64,000 nt of DNA, taken from the NCBI GenBank assembly GCA_965208945.1, contig OZ242366.1, forward strand, positions 1,550,001 to 1,614,000, read 5' to 3'. Positions within the stretch are counted from its first letter, which is position 1. Each line of letters begins with the position of its first letter. Positions 1 to 8,170 of this stretch are shown here, one piece after another. This stretch comes from JAPPLB01 sp965208945. GTDB taxonomy: Bacteria > Acidobacteriota > Terriglobia > Bryobacterales > UBA6623. A program made the translations under genes and the position numbers. The notes under the pieces are model-generated. The model searched no databases. It worked only from the letters and a program-made list of their open reading frames with translations, and had not been told where the DNA came from.

Positions 1-2
1 CA

Positions 3-407
3 GTAAACTACGAATCAGCTCGCCAGTTCATGCGCGGAGCTAGTCTGAATCCTAACCGGCCCGAAGAAGAGTCCTCTTGGATCAGTGGCCACCAAGTTGC
101 TTTTCTTGTGACGCCGGGTCCAGATGTGCTGAGAGGCATGGAGATGATATTGACTCTCCATGTTCCGGAATGGGTAGGGCCACAGAGCTTCGAAGTGTCG
201 GTCAACGATGAGCAGATCGGATCCACGATCGAAGTACCTGTTCTGAACGACCCATTCTGGAAGGAACTGGTTGTTCCTGTGCCCGCCAACACGTTTCGGG
301 AAGGAAACAACATAGTCTCAGTCGTCTTCGACACGGTAGCCCAATCGCCACAGTCGGAAACATTTAGAGCGTCGGCCCTTCTAAAGTCGGTGCACCTTCG
401 ACCATAG
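3..407 (+). CDS. C-terminal end of an unrecognised protein (5' truncated by window edge)
   Basis: An open frame enters from the left edge with no stop upstream and ends at TAG 405-407, so only about 134 C-terminal residues are visible. An internal ATG at position 30 is probably not the start. The segment is rich in beta-strand-like hydrophobic/polar alternation (for example EMILTLHVPEW, NTFREGNNIVSVVF). It resembles the small beta-sandwich domains that end membrane glycosyltransferases or secreted glycan-active proteins, with phrases such as FREGNN typical of 'ligand-loop' positions. No catalytic motif is visible and I do not recognise the family. It is on the same strand as the small membrane protein and methyltransferase further right, but about 1.2 kb of decayed sequence lies between. 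Confidence 0.55.
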   Translation, partial: VNYESARQFMRGASLNPNRPEEESSWISGHQVAFLVTPGPDVLRGMEMILTLHVPEWVGPQSFEVSVNDEQIGSTIEVPVLNDPFWKELVVPVPANTFREGNNIVSVVFDTVAQSPQSETFRASALLKSVHLRP

Positions 408-602
408 ATGCTGCCTTCATGACGACAGCAGGAAGAAATCCTCTTGTCTAGGAGCCTACTTCCTGATTGGCAATCAGAGACGTGGCGAAGCTCGGATGGG
501 CCGATGAACGAGGGGTCCGATAAGCAATGAAACGAAACCCTTGTGTTTTCGCATCGTTCCGGGGGAAATTTGAGTGGGCGAGGAAGGCGCCCCTTTGGAC
601 AG

Positions 603-660
603 TGAAACCGAACTTGTTGGGGTTTGGTGATGGCGGGTGGTGCGCCGTCGTTCGGTTTCA
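603..660. repeat. 11-bp perfect inverted repeat with 36-nt spacer
   Basis: TGAAACCGAAC at 603-613 is exactly complementary to GTTCGGTTTCA at 650-660. It lies in sequence with no convincing gene. It could be a hairpin or the relic of a mobile element end; nothing else supports either reading. Confidence 0.3.
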
Positions 661-832
661 TCGAGATAGAAGTACCTGGCAAGTTGCTTCTGGGAGGGCT
701 CGTCGGCGAAGCGACCGTAGCATTGCCCCTGCTCATGGCGAAGTCCCGCCATTGAAACCTACGGGCGGCTAATGTATGCCGTACATGGGGACACTGCAGC
801 GGTTTCTCGAATCGGCGTCACTTGCCCTGTAG

Positions 833-1063
833 GTGACTGGCGAGGACACAGACGATGGGTCCATCAAGTTTACAGCAATTGTCGTGGAAGATGACCCGGG
901 CGCGCTGCATTGGAACGGTGACGCCGGGAGTGCGCTCCCGGTAGCCGCCCAGGACCATACGGTTCTGCGCATATGGGAGATGAACCTGGGTTTCCAGGGC
1001 TACCTGTTGGCGCGATGCAACTTCGAAAAGGCCCTGGGCCATGCATATATCATGGATTCCTAG
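833..1063 (+). pseudogene. Remnant of a secreted acidobacterial-type beta-sandwich protein
   Basis: The frame is short (76 codons), is preceded in frame by a TAG at 830-832, and ends at 1061-1063. Its C-terminal half reads GFQGYLLARCNFEKALGHAY followed by IMDS. This closely resembles the conserved segment (GFQGY-I-A-C-F-A-HG-A-FISD) repeated in secreted proteins of unknown function that are abundant in Acidobacteriota. In intact members this block lies inside a longer protein; here both sides are missing, so I read it as a decayed fragment rather than a gene. The family resemblance is from memory of the motif, not from a search. Confidence 0.4.
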
Positions 1064-1654
1064 GGCAACCGCAGAGCTACCTATCCATGGTGGATCCGAA
1101 TTGAGACGAGCCACTAGCGAGATTCGTAAACCCGACTTGTGAAACCCCGTGCTGAGCCGTCTTGTTGCGCAAGTCTGGGGTGACTGACCTCTCTCGGCCC
1201 CCTTGCAGGCGTGGCTTGGAAGCAGCATGCCTGGGCCAGAGGAGTCTTGAACATCGATTCAAGGGGATTCTCGCGGCTTGAGTGACAACCGGAATACACC
1301 TTAGCCAAGCCGCCAGCCTGGCCGACTATCCGAAGCCGCTTCAATCATCGCTTTGTGTTCGTTGCGTACTGAGGTGACGGAACGACCAGTTCCTCAAAAG
1401 GGCAACGAGCCGGGCGCGACGTTCAACACTCACATCTCTGACCAGGACGCCCCATTCCTCATCAAGCTCAACAGCGCGGCCGGGCGGGAAGGCACACACG
1501 TGCCGGACGGGCTGCTGTATCATGAATCCGATCTCCACATCAAAGAGCACTACAGGAATCGTTTGCGGGTCAGACGGGAAAGAACCACAATTGGACAGCA
1601 CGGGGACGGAGAATTTCCGCCACTTCCTTCCCGGGGCGCGAGCGTGGAGGAAGA
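1064..1654. other. No supported gene (about 590 bp)
   Basis: Several overlapping frames exist on both strands but none has a good ribosome site, consistent codon use or a recognisable domain. A plus-strand frame at 1353-1658 contains a segment (DAPFLIKL) that faintly recalls the C-terminal part of alkaline-phosphatase-superfamily proteins, which often precede 'AYLDPGSGS' proteins. This is too weak to call. Confidence 0.4.
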
Positions 1655-1888
1655 ATGAATCTGAACAGGATCTCCCGGATGACGCTCCTGATGGCAGCGC
1701 CTCTCCTCTTGTTCCCCCGGGAGGCACATGCCTACCTGGACCCCGGCAGCGGGAGCCTGATCGTCCAGGCTCTGGTGGCCGCCTTCTTTGCGCTCTCCCT
1801 GGCCATCAAGGCCTACTGGCGAAAAATCAAATTGTTCGTGGGGGGGGTCTTCTTCACTGGTCCGGAAGTGCGTGACGGGGATGAATAG
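1655..1888 (+). CDS. Small membrane protein with AYLDPGSGS motif
   Basis: This is a 77-residue protein with an N-terminal hydrophobic leader (TLLMAAPLLLFPREAHA, probable signal or anchor), then the very conserved YLDPGSGSLIVQAL and a second hydrophobic helix (LVAAFFALSLAIKAYW) followed by basic residues. Small proteins of this form are widespread in bacteria and usually sit beside polysaccharide-related methyltransferases and phosphatase-superfamily proteins; their function is not established. The start is the ATG after GGAGGAAGA. The next gene is the methyltransferase 73 bp downstream on the same strand, so the two are probably co-transcribed. Function unknown; identification as this small family is firm from the motif. 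Confidence 0.75.
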   Translation: MNLNRISRMTLLMAAPLLLFPREAHAYLDPGSGSLIVQALVAAFFALSLAIKAYWRKIKLFVGGVFFTGPEVRDGDE

Positions 1889-1961
1889 TTCGTCTCTCTC
1901 ATCTCAACCCGTCTCCAGCGTGTACACGAAAAAGAACCCCATGCCAGGGGGGTGAGAAAAG

Positions 1962-3356
1962 ATGGAGGTTAGCGGCACCTCCCGGCTGAGCTCCTCTTTC
2001 AGAGACCCCAGCGGTTTCGTCTTCGTGAACGGACGACAGATCCATCGGCAAGTCAATCTCATCTATCGGGAGAACTACGATCACCTGATGAGTTCCGGCC
2101 TCTATCAGGAGTTGGCCGGCCGGCTGCTCATCTCCCACCAGGAGGTGAGCGATCCGCCCCCTCCGGATGGGGAGCAGGCTTACAAGGTGCTGAGACCTGA
2201 GCAGGTTCCCTTTCTGTCCTATCCCTATGAGTGGTGCTTCAGCCAGCTGAAGGATGCCGCCCTGGCTACCTTGAAGATACAGAGCCGGGCTTTGCACTTT
2301 GATATGACCTTGAAGGATGCCAGCGCCTACAACATCCAGTTCCTGAAGGGCAAACCTATCCTGATCGACACCCTATCCTTCGAGAAATACCGGGAAGGAC
2401 AGCCATGGGTCGCCTACCGGCAATTCTGCCAGCACTTCCTGGCGCCGCTTCTGCTGATGGCCTACCGTGATGTTCGCCTGAACCAGTTGCTGCGGATTCA
2501 CCTGGACGGGGTCCCGCTGGATCTGGCCCGTACACTCCTCCCCTACCGCGCTCTGATCCGGCCATCGGTTCTGGCCCACATCCACCTCCACTCCAGGGGC
2601 CAGCAGCACTTCGCTGCCAAGGGCGGAGCGGCCAAAGGGGCGCGTGTGAGCCGGAGAGGGATGGCGGGCCTGCTGGGGAATCTGGAGGCCCTGGTCAAGG
2701 GGCTCGCTTGGCGGGGCCAGAAGACCGAGTGGGGCGGCTATTATTCAGACACTAACTACACAGAACAGGCTCTGCAGGAAAAGAAAAGCTTGGTGAGGCA
2801 GTTTGTGAGCCGCAGCCTAGAAGGGATGGTCTGGGACCTGGGAGCCAACCGGGGTCTTTTCAGCCGAATCGCCAGCCAGCAGGCAGGGGTGACTATCTCG
2901 TTTGACATGGACCCGGTGGCTGTCGAGAACAACTACCTGGAAGTGGTCACACGCAAGGAGACGGGGCTGCTTCCGCTGCTGGTGGATCTGACCAGTCCCA
3001 GCCCGGCCATCGGATGGCACAACCGGGAGCGCCAATCACTACTGGAGCGCGGCCCAGCCCAGACGGTTCTGGCCCTGGCCCTCATCCACCACTTGGCCAT
3101 CTCCAACAATCTGCCCCTGGCCCGGCTGGCCGATTTCTTCGGCGCCATCTGTCACACGCTGATCATCGAATTCATCCCTAAGGAAGACTCCCAAGTGCAG
3201 CGACTCCTCTCCTCACGAAACGATGTTTTTCCAGACTACACGCGGGAGGCCTTCGAGAAACAGTTCAGCGTTCTTTTTGCTATACGGGAGAGCGCGGCCA
3301 TCTCGGATAGCGGGCGGGTTCTCTACCGGATGACTCGCCGTGCTGCTGCCGGTTGA
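1962..3356 (+). CDS. Class I SAM-dependent methyltransferase, 464 aa
   Basis: The C-terminal half carries a Rossmann methyltransferase core: motif I reads VWDLGANRGLFSRIA, followed by an acidic strand (ISFDMDP) that would bind the SAM ribose, and a later ALIHHLAI segment. The N-terminal half (residues 1 to about 230) is a helper domain containing the IQFLKGKPILIDTLSFEKY block, typical of large methyltransferases that accompany surface-glycan loci. The start follows GAGAAAAG. Its partner is the small AYLDPGSGS protein immediately upstream, an association seen widely. The substrate is unknown; a sugar or lipid-linked glycan is the likeliest inference. A stem-loop follows the stop codon. Confidence 0.8.
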   Translation: MEVSGTSRLSSSFRDPSGFVFVNGRQIHRQVNLIYRENYDHLMSSGLYQELAGRLLISHQEVSDPPPPDGEQAYKVLRPEQVPFLSYPYEWCFSQLKDAALATLKIQSRALHFDMTLKDASAYNIQFLKGKPILIDTLSFEKYREGQPWVAYRQFCQHFLAPLLLMAYRDVRLNQLLRIHLDGVPLDLARTLLPYRALIRPSVLAHIHLHSRGQQHFAAKGGAAKGARVSRRGMAGLLGNLEALVKGLAWRGQKTEWGGYYSDTNYTEQALQEKKSLVRQFVSRSLEGMVWDLGANRGLFSRIASQQAGVTISFDMDPVAVENNYLEVVTRKETGLLPLLVDLTSPSPAIGWHNRERQSLLERGPAQTVLALALIHHLAISNNLPLARLADFFGAICHTLIIEFIPKEDSQVQRLLSSRNDVFPDYTREAFEKQFSVLFAIRESAAISDSGRVLYRMTRRAAAG

Positions 3357-3359
3357 GTT

Positions 3360-3382
3360 CCCTCCGGCCTGTTGGCGGAGGG
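3360..3382 (+). terminator. Stem-loop after the methyltransferase
   Basis: CCCTCCG at 3360-3366 pairs with CGGAGGG at 3376-3382, with two further C-G pairs possible inside the loop. It begins four bases after the stop codon. No run of T follows, so intrinsic termination is uncertain. Confidence 0.4.
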
Positions 3383-3613
3383 AGGCTATCCCCCTGGATG
3401 TAGGATACCGCTCAGGTTGCGATAAAAATGTCCTTTAGGCTCCTTGATCAACGGGCCAGGACTTTCAAGTGTTTCTCGACTGATGCCAAACTGCGGGCTA
3501 GGGAGTCTTCCGCTCTCCAGCCTGCACTGATGTGAAATCCTCCGGGTCAAGCGGTGTTGACACCGATCCGGATGTTTCTCGCTTGAATGATCCGCACTTG
3601 GGCGGGGGCCGGA

Positions 3614-4404
3614 CTAGCCTGCATTTCTCACCACGCGGCGAGGCGAAGTGCGTGAGAGGGCCGCGCAGCAGCACGGTTTTTAAGGTTTTTCACGAATCAC
3701 GGCCATTCCCGTGGCTCGTTTGGTACCTGTTGGTACTGAAGCCCTTCAGTCTTGTTTTTTCGGCCGGAATCTGCTCTGGGTTGAGAGTGATGACGCCGTT
3801 GCTGGGAACGAAAACCCCGTCCGCGCCCGTCGGGGACGCGCCGGCTGGAGACAACAAAGCCGCCCAAGCCACGGTTTTTCAGGTATTTACGAGACCCGAG
3901 ACCCGAGACAAGGCCATTGCCTGGCGCGAAGCGCAAGCCGGCGCGAATTCCGAGGTTTTCACGAATCACGGCTTTTTTCAGACCCGAAACACGGCCTTTC
4001 CGTGGCTCGTTTGGTACCGGTTGGTACTGAAGCCTTTCAGTCTTTTTTTCGGCCGGAAGCCGGTGTAGGTTGAGAGTGATGACGCCGTTGCTGGGAACGA
4101 AAACCCCATCCGCGCCCGTCGGGGACAAGTCGGGTGGGGACAGAAGAGCCGCCCGGTCGCTTCTTTCCTGCGCGTTGTGGCGCGGCATGGGCGGCGGCCG
4201 TCCCCCGCACCGGCAACAGGGGCTTTCGGGTTTTCACGAATCACGAGACACGAATCACGCAACATGGCTTTTCCCCGTCCCTGCGGCGACTCCAAGGAGA
4301 GCAACCCCAAGCCCGAGCAAAGGGTTTTTCACGAGACACGAAACACGAATCACGGCTTTTTTCTCGCATGCTGCGGCCGTAGGGTGGTGAGAAATGCAGG
4401 CTAG
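3614..4404. mobile_element. YTAG-flanked inverted-repeat element, copy 1 (long, composite)
   Basis: The left end, CCTGCATTTCTCACCAC at 3618, and the right end, GTGGTGAGAAATGCAGG ending at 4400, are perfect inverted repeats. Both ends are flanked by CTAG (3614-3617 and 4401-4404). The left interior (CGGCGAGGCGAAGTGCGTGA) matches the other copies in this window. Unlike the others, which are 150-210 bp, this copy is about 790 bp. Its middle is filled by two near-identical modules and several heptamer arrays. Open frames inside (for example 3532-4068) look like translated repeat rather than genes. It resembles a non-autonomous MITE-type element that has acquired internal sequence, or two copies joined with loss of the inner ends. 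Confidence 0.75.
3710..4154 (+). repeat. Two direct copies of a ~155-bp module inside copy 1
   Basis: Positions 3710-3868 and 4001-4154 share nearly the same sequence. Each begins with GTGGCTCGTTTGGTACC, continues through a T-rich tract and TTGAGAGTGATGACGCCGTT, and ends near GTCGGGGAC. A shortened third copy of the first part lies at about 42776-42840. The frame through it reads RLVPVGTEALQS, but the copies differ by indels and have no start or ribosome site, so I do not call a gene. Confidence 0.7.
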
Positions 4405-4431
4405 CTGCGCTGGCGTATCTGGGCCGCCTGC

Positions 4432-4626
4432 TCAGGCGATAGCAATTCTCTTGCGGGCTCGATAGGCCCCAAGCTGCTTGGAAAGGGCTGTGCCCTCGTG
4501 CTGACGTTTGCGGATTAAGATCCGCTTGAATTCGCCGAAGGCCCCCATGACCGACAGTATCAGGTTCGACAGCAGCAAGTCCTCAGCAGCGAAGGTCAGA
4601 TTTTCCTGGACGACCTTGATACGCAC
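4432..4626 (-). pseudogene. Serine recombinase (resolvase/invertase) fragment
   Basis: The minus-strand frame encodes about 64 residues resembling the C-terminal part of the serine-resolvase catalytic domain: ENLTF, NLILSVMGAFGEFKRILI, RKRQHEGTALSKQ. This corresponds to the long E-helix region just before the DNA-binding tail. The N-terminal part with the catalytic serine, and the C-terminal helix-turn-helix, are missing. It abuts the end of uppS on one side and lies 27 bp from the right end of the composite repeat on the other, so it is probably debris of a transposon or phage that landed here. Confidence 0.7.
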
Positions 4627-4631
4627 GCCAC

Positions 4632-5507
4632 TTATGGGTGCAGAGAAGAGGAGGGCCGGTCGCCGGCAGCAGCATCACCGGTGGATTCGGCGCCGTTGAC
4701 AGCCACAAGCTCCGGGTCCGGTTCGGGAGCCTGGGTCGAGTTGCTCAAGCCTCCGTAGCGGCGCTCGCGTTTCTGGTAGTCCAAGAGAGCTTTGAGCAAG
4801 TCCAGCGTACGGAAATCAGGCCAGAACTTGTCGGTCACGAATATCTCGGCATAGGCGATCTGCCAGAGAAGAAAATTACTGACACGCATCTCGCCGGAAG
4901 TTCGGATCAACAAATCGGGGTCAGGCAGACCCGCCGTGTACAGATGCTCACTGAGAATCTGCTCGTTAATCTTGAAGAGTCCGTCCAGCTTGCGAGCCCG
5001 CGCCAGCAGGCTGTTCACCGCGTCGACGATCTCGGCGCGTCCGCCATAGTTCAGTGCGATGGTCAACTGCAGGCCCGAGTTCGCGGCGGTCTCAACCATC
5101 GCCATGTCGAGGTCATCTTGCACCGAGGCCGGTAGGCCGTCGATGCGGCCGATCACTTGCATACGAACACCGTTGCGTTTGAGTTCCGGCAATTCGCGGT
5201 GGAGGTAGTGCTGTAGCAGTCCCCAGAGAGTCTCCACTTCGGCCTGCGGGCGCTTCCAGTTCTCCATCGAGAAGGCATACAGGGTGAGTGCACGGATTTG
5301 AAGGCGGCAAGAAGCCTCGATGATCTCCCGGACCGATTTTACGCCGGCGCGATGACCGGCAACCCGCGGTAAATGACGCTTGCGAGCCCAGCGCCCGTTA
5401 CCGTCCATGATCACGGCTATGTGTCGGGGAAAGGCGCTTGGATCCAGAAGCGAAGCCAGCCGGGCTTCCTCGCTCCCCGGCTTCGCCCACTCGAGGAAGT
5501 CCTTCAT
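4632..5507 (-). CDS. uppS: Isoprenyl transferase (undecaprenyl diphosphate synthase)
   Basis: The enzyme condenses isopentenyl diphosphate units in cis onto farnesyl diphosphate to make the C55 lipid carrier for peptidoglycan and other wall polymers. The hallmark AVIMDGNGRWAR lies at residues 31-42, with the catalytic Asp near 35. It is followed by HRAG, LTLYAFSMENW, TIALNYGGRAEIVDAV and DLLIRTSGEMRVSNFLLWQ (substrate and magnesium binding). I place the start at 5507 (MKDFLEW); the frame stays open upstream but that stretch has unnatural composition. At 291 residues it is longer than the usual 240-250 because of a roughly 35-residue acidic, disordered-looking tail. The tail ends at the junction with the resolvase fragment, so it may be partly foreign. 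Confidence 0.93.
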   Translation of the reverse strand: MKDFLEWAKPGSEEARLASLLDPSAFPRHIAVIMDGNGRWARKRHLPRVAGHRAGVKSVREIIEASCRLQIRALTLYAFSMENWKRPQAEVETLWGLLQHYLHRELPELKRNGVRMQVIGRIDGLPASVQDDLDMAMVETAANSGLQLTIALNYGGRAEIVDAVNSLLARARKLDGLFKINEQILSEHLYTAGLPDPDLLIRTSGEMRVSNFLLWQIAYAEIFVTDKFWPDFRTLDLLKALLDYQKRERRYGGLSNSTQAPEPDPELVAVNGAESTGDAAAGDRPSSSLHP

Positions 5508-5798
5508 TTCGGCAAAGATACACTCTATCCTACAACGCCTCCGAAGAGGCGTCCAGAATGAGCCCGGGTCGATCCACCAGCATCGGACTCCGCCAAGGCG
5601 GTGCCCCACCCCACCACCCCGCGCCCGTCTCCACGGAAAATGCCAGCAGCACGTCACACCGGAGCCCAAAGCTCCTGTCCAGGGATTCAGGCAGGGGCAG
5701 CAACTTCGAGCAGTCCTCCCGGCAGCACCCGGAATTGTTTTGCACTGATTGGCTCCTTCAAACGTCTGACTACAATAGGAGAACGCAGGAGGCATTGC

Positions 5799-6263
5799 AT
5801 GCGGATTCGTCGCCGACGTGGATTCTCATTGATCGAATTGCTCATCGTGATAGCGATCATCCTGATCATCGCCGCGATTGCGATCCCCAAACTCACAAGC
5901 GCACGCATGGCGGCGTACGAGATGGCCGCGATTCGGGCGCTGCACACTATCAACACCGCACAGATCCAGTACTTCTCGACGTACGGCAGATACGCACAGT
6001 CGCTGATAGAACTCGGCCCTCCTGTCGGCAACGCCTCCTCTTCTCCGGCAGCCTCCGACCTCATTCCCGGTGACCTCTCGACGGGCATCAAATCAGGCTA
6101 CGTCTTCACGATGGTCGGAACGCCTGGCGGATACACCGTCAACGCCGACCCTCAAACCTATGACGTGACGGGTTCGAGAACGTTCTACACCGACCACACC
6201 AACGTCATCAGGAACCACTTCGGCAACGAACCCGCCAGCGAAAACGACGCTGAAATCCAGTAG
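5799..6263 (+). CDS. Type IV pilin-like (prepilin) protein, 154 aa
   Basis: The N-terminus is a class III leader: a short basic peptide (MRIRRRR) then the prepilin peptidase site G/FSLIELLIVIAI with the conserved Glu at position +5, followed by a 20-residue hydrophobic helix. The remainder is a small globular domain containing ALHTINTAQIQYFSTYGRYA, a block common in pseudopilins and in minor pilins of Acidobacteriota and Deltaproteobacteria. The start is fixed by an excellent ribosome site (AGGAGG, 5 bases before ATG); the longer open frame upstream is not used. It is transcribed away from uppS. No pilus assembly genes lie nearby, so it is an orphan pilin or pseudopilin. Confidence 0.88.
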   Translation: MRIRRRRGFSLIELLIVIAIILIIAAIAIPKLTSARMAAYEMAAIRALHTINTAQIQYFSTYGRYAQSLIELGPPVGNASSSPAASDLIPGDLSTGIKSGYVFTMVGTPGGYTVNADPQTYDVTGSRTFYTDHTNVIRNHFGNEPASENDAEIQ

Positions 6264-6336
6264 CCGACCCGCTGAGGATCTCTCGATCGAACTGCGGCGT
6301 GGGAGGCGTAGACAAGCTGTCCGAAAAGCAGCTCGA

Positions 6337-7095
6337 ATGGCCCATCAGCGCCAGAAAGCTATCATGAAATCCGTGGGCGTCAACAAGGCCGTCATCCTAG
6401 CCGCCGGCCGCGGCACACGAATGAAAGACCTCACCGCGGAGTGCCCCAAGCCCCTGCTGCCGCTGAACGGACGGCCGATGCTGGCCCATGTCATCGAAGC
6501 CATTGAATCCGCAGGCATAACCGAGATCCTGCTCATCGTTCGCTACAAGGCCGAGATGATCAAAGACTTCTTTCGTGATCGCCCTCCGGCCCAGGCCTGC
6601 CTTACCTACAAGCATCAGCCCGCGCAGGACGGAACCGGGAGTGCCACGTTACAGGCGCGCGAGTTCATTGGAGATGAGCCCTTCCTGCTCACCTTTGGAG
6701 ACATCATCGTCGAACCCTCGATCTACTCCCGTCTGATCGAGTTCGCCGAAGACGCCGCAGCCGTTCTCGCGCTCAAGAGCATGGATGACCCCTACCGCGG
6801 GGCGGCAGTATACGTCGAAGGCCGGCGCGTCACCCGGATCATCGAGAAGCCGCCTCGGGGCACGTCGACCACGCCTTGGGGCAATGCCGGGGTCTACTTC
6901 TTCCGGTCATCGATCTTCACCGAACTGGAACGGATTCCACTATCGCCAAGGGGCGAATATGAGCTTACGGATGCAATCGACCAACTCTTGGCGGCCGGTC
7001 AAACCTTGCGCTGGGTGGAGATTCGAGGCCACTGGCGGGACGTAGGGCTTCCAGAAGATATCTCGGCGGCAGAGCACGCGCTAACCGAAAGGTAA
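6337..7095 (+). CDS. NDP-sugar nucleotidyltransferase, 252 aa
   Basis: A GlmU/RmlA/ManC-type nucleotidyltransferase fold is evident. The signature AVILAAGRGTRM near the N-terminus is followed by ECPKPLLPLNGRPMLAHVIE, then GTGSATLQAREF, a metal-binding FGDIIVEP, IIEKP and NAGVYFF. The product would be a nucleotide-activated sugar (UDP-, GDP- or dTDP-); the substrate cannot be told from sequence. It lacks any left-handed beta-helix acetyltransferase domain, so it is a single-function enzyme. An alternative start at 6364 (MKSVGVNKAV) would bring the motif closer to the N-terminus and is equally plausible. It converges on the ATP synthase cluster. Confidence 0.85.
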   Translation: MAHQRQKAIMKSVGVNKAVILAAGRGTRMKDLTAECPKPLLPLNGRPMLAHVIEAIESAGITEILLIVRYKAEMIKDFFRDRPPAQACLTYKHQPAQDGTGSATLQAREFIGDEPFLLTFGDIIVEPSIYSRLIEFAEDAAAVLALKSMDDPYRGAAVYVEGRRVTRIIEKPPRGTSTTPWGNAGVYFFRSSIFTELERIPLSPRGEYELTDAIDQLLAAGQTLRWVEIRGHWRDVGLPEDISAAEHALTER

Positions 7096-7099
7096 CCAG

Positions 7100-7138
7100 C
7101 TTGGCGCGGCTTTGAACGCCGCTTCAAGCGAAGCCAAG
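7100..7138. terminator. Nested hairpin between convergent genes
   Basis: CTTGGC (7100-7105) pairs with GCCAAG (7133-7138), enclosing GCGGC/GCCGC (7106-7110 and 7118-7122) around a 7-nt loop. It lies just after the nucleotidyltransferase stop and ahead of the convergent atpF stop. No T tract is present, so the role is inferred from position. Confidence 0.35.
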
Positions 7139-7256
7139 AGAACCATATTGATCGGCTTGAGCGAGTAATGCTCCCGGCTGAGCGAGACGGAAGAGGAGCA
7201 GAAAACGGTCTTCCGCCTGCAACCGCCAAGCGGAGTGTCTGACCTCCCGCCCTGGT

Positions 7257-7796
7257 TCACTGGACCGATTCTCCCGGCAGCTTGTTGAGGAATCGCTCGA
7301 CCACTTCGCGCTGCTGCCGCTCGGTCAGGGAGGATTGAATCAAACGTCCGGCGGCTCGGATCGCCAAGTCCGCAGCGGTTTGTCGAATCTCCTGCAAGGC
7401 GGCTCGTCGCTCAGCTTCGAGCCGCTGCAGTCCCTGGTCGATAACCCGCTGCGACTCGGTTCGGGCGTCATCGAGGATCTGCCGACGCGACTCGTCCGCC
7501 TCTTCTCGCGCCCGCTGCACGATCTGCTGCGCCTGCTGCACCGCTTCGTCGATCTTTCGCTGGGTCTCTTCGGCGGCGCTCGCTGATTCGGCCCGCGCCT
7601 TCTCCGCCTGCTTCAGAGCATCTTCGATCTTCCGCTCGCGCTCGTCGAGCATCCTGAGAATCGGTCCCCACGCGATCTTGCGCAACGTGAGCAGCAAGAC
7701 AACGAACGTGATGACCGTCCAGATCATCAGGCCGGGCTCGAACCGCAGTAGCGGGTTCTCGCCTGCCGCCAACAAAAGGGCGTACAGATTCAACAT
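7257..7796 (-). CDS. atpF: ATP synthase F0 subunit b
   Basis: This is the peripheral stalk subunit linking the membrane a/c ring to F1. One N-terminal membrane segment (residues about 22-40, MIWTVITFVVLLLTLRKIAW) is followed by GPILRMLDERERKIEDALKQ, the typical entry into the stalk, then a long charged coiled coil rich in Ala, Glu, Gln and Arg, ending near residue 179. The start has a strong AGGGGGAG ribosome site. It lies 13 bp after atpE in the same transcript. No atpH, atpA, atpG, atpD or atpC follows: the cluster ends here and meets a convergent gene. Confidence 0.93.
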   Translation of the reverse strand: MLNLYALLLAAGENPLLRFEPGLMIWTVITFVVLLLTLRKIAWGPILRMLDERERKIEDALKQAEKARAESASAAEETQRKIDEAVQQAQQIVQRAREEADESRRQILDDARTESQRVIDQGLQRLEAERRAALQEIRQTAADLAIRAAGRLIQSSLTERQQREVVERFLNKLPGESVQ

Positions 7797-7809
7797 CTGT
7801 CGCTCCCCC

Positions 7810-8130
7810 TTATCTCATGAAGATGACGACGAAACTGACACCGAGAGCGATGACAGCGACGCCTTCAAGCAGGAACAACGGCAACTGGAACGCACCCACG
7901 ATGTCTTTGACGGCTTGCGGCTGTCGCGCGATGCTCTCCACGGCCGCGGCCGTCAAACGCGAAATGCCGATTCCCGCGCCGATCACCGCGATTCCCGCGC
8001 CGATCGCAGCGCCGAAGTAATGGAGCGTTGGGTTGTCCCCGTCCTGCGCCAAGGCGGCGTTCGGGGCCGCCAGCAACAAAAACGCCAGTAACAGCATGGC
8101 TTGCGCGAATCTCTTTCGACTGGATCTCAT
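7810..8130 (-). CDS. atpE: ATP synthase F0 subunit c, with signal-like leader
   Basis: The proteolipid that forms the rotor ring. Two membrane helices are clear: the Gly-rich first helix (GAAIGAGIAVIGAGIGIS), the polar loop ARQPQA, and the second helix LPLFLLEGVAVIALGVSFVV with the ion-binding Glu. No Gln/Ser sodium signature is seen, so proton coupling is likely. At 106 residues it is longer than the usual 75-85, because a basic hydrophobic leader ending in APNAALAQD precedes the first helix. This looks like a cleavable signal peptide, as known for some c subunits in other phyla. It is preceded by AGGAGAT upstream of the ATG and lies between atpB and atpF. Confidence 0.92.
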   Translation of the reverse strand: MRSSRKRFAQAMLLLAFLLLAAPNAALAQDGDNPTLHYFGAAIGAGIAVIGAGIGISRLTAAAVESIARQPQAVKDIVGAFQLPLFLLEGVAVIALGVSFVVIFMR

Positions 8131-8170
8131 CTGAACCTATCTCCTCTGTAAACCTTGGACTGCTATTCCT

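Noticed and set aside
1353..1658. 101-codon frame before the AYLDPGSGS gene
   Set aside because: Only a short segment resembles alkaline-phosphatase-superfamily C-termini; too weak to call a gene or pseudogene.
3532..4390. Several overlapping open frames on both strands
   Set aside because: They are translations of the inverted-repeat element and its duplicated modules, with no ribosome sites and no consistent product.
5508..5795. N-terminal extension of uppS by 96 codons
   Set aside because: Cys/Trp/Arg-rich, not homologous to the family, and overlaps the upstream region of the divergent pilin; the start at 5507 fits the family.
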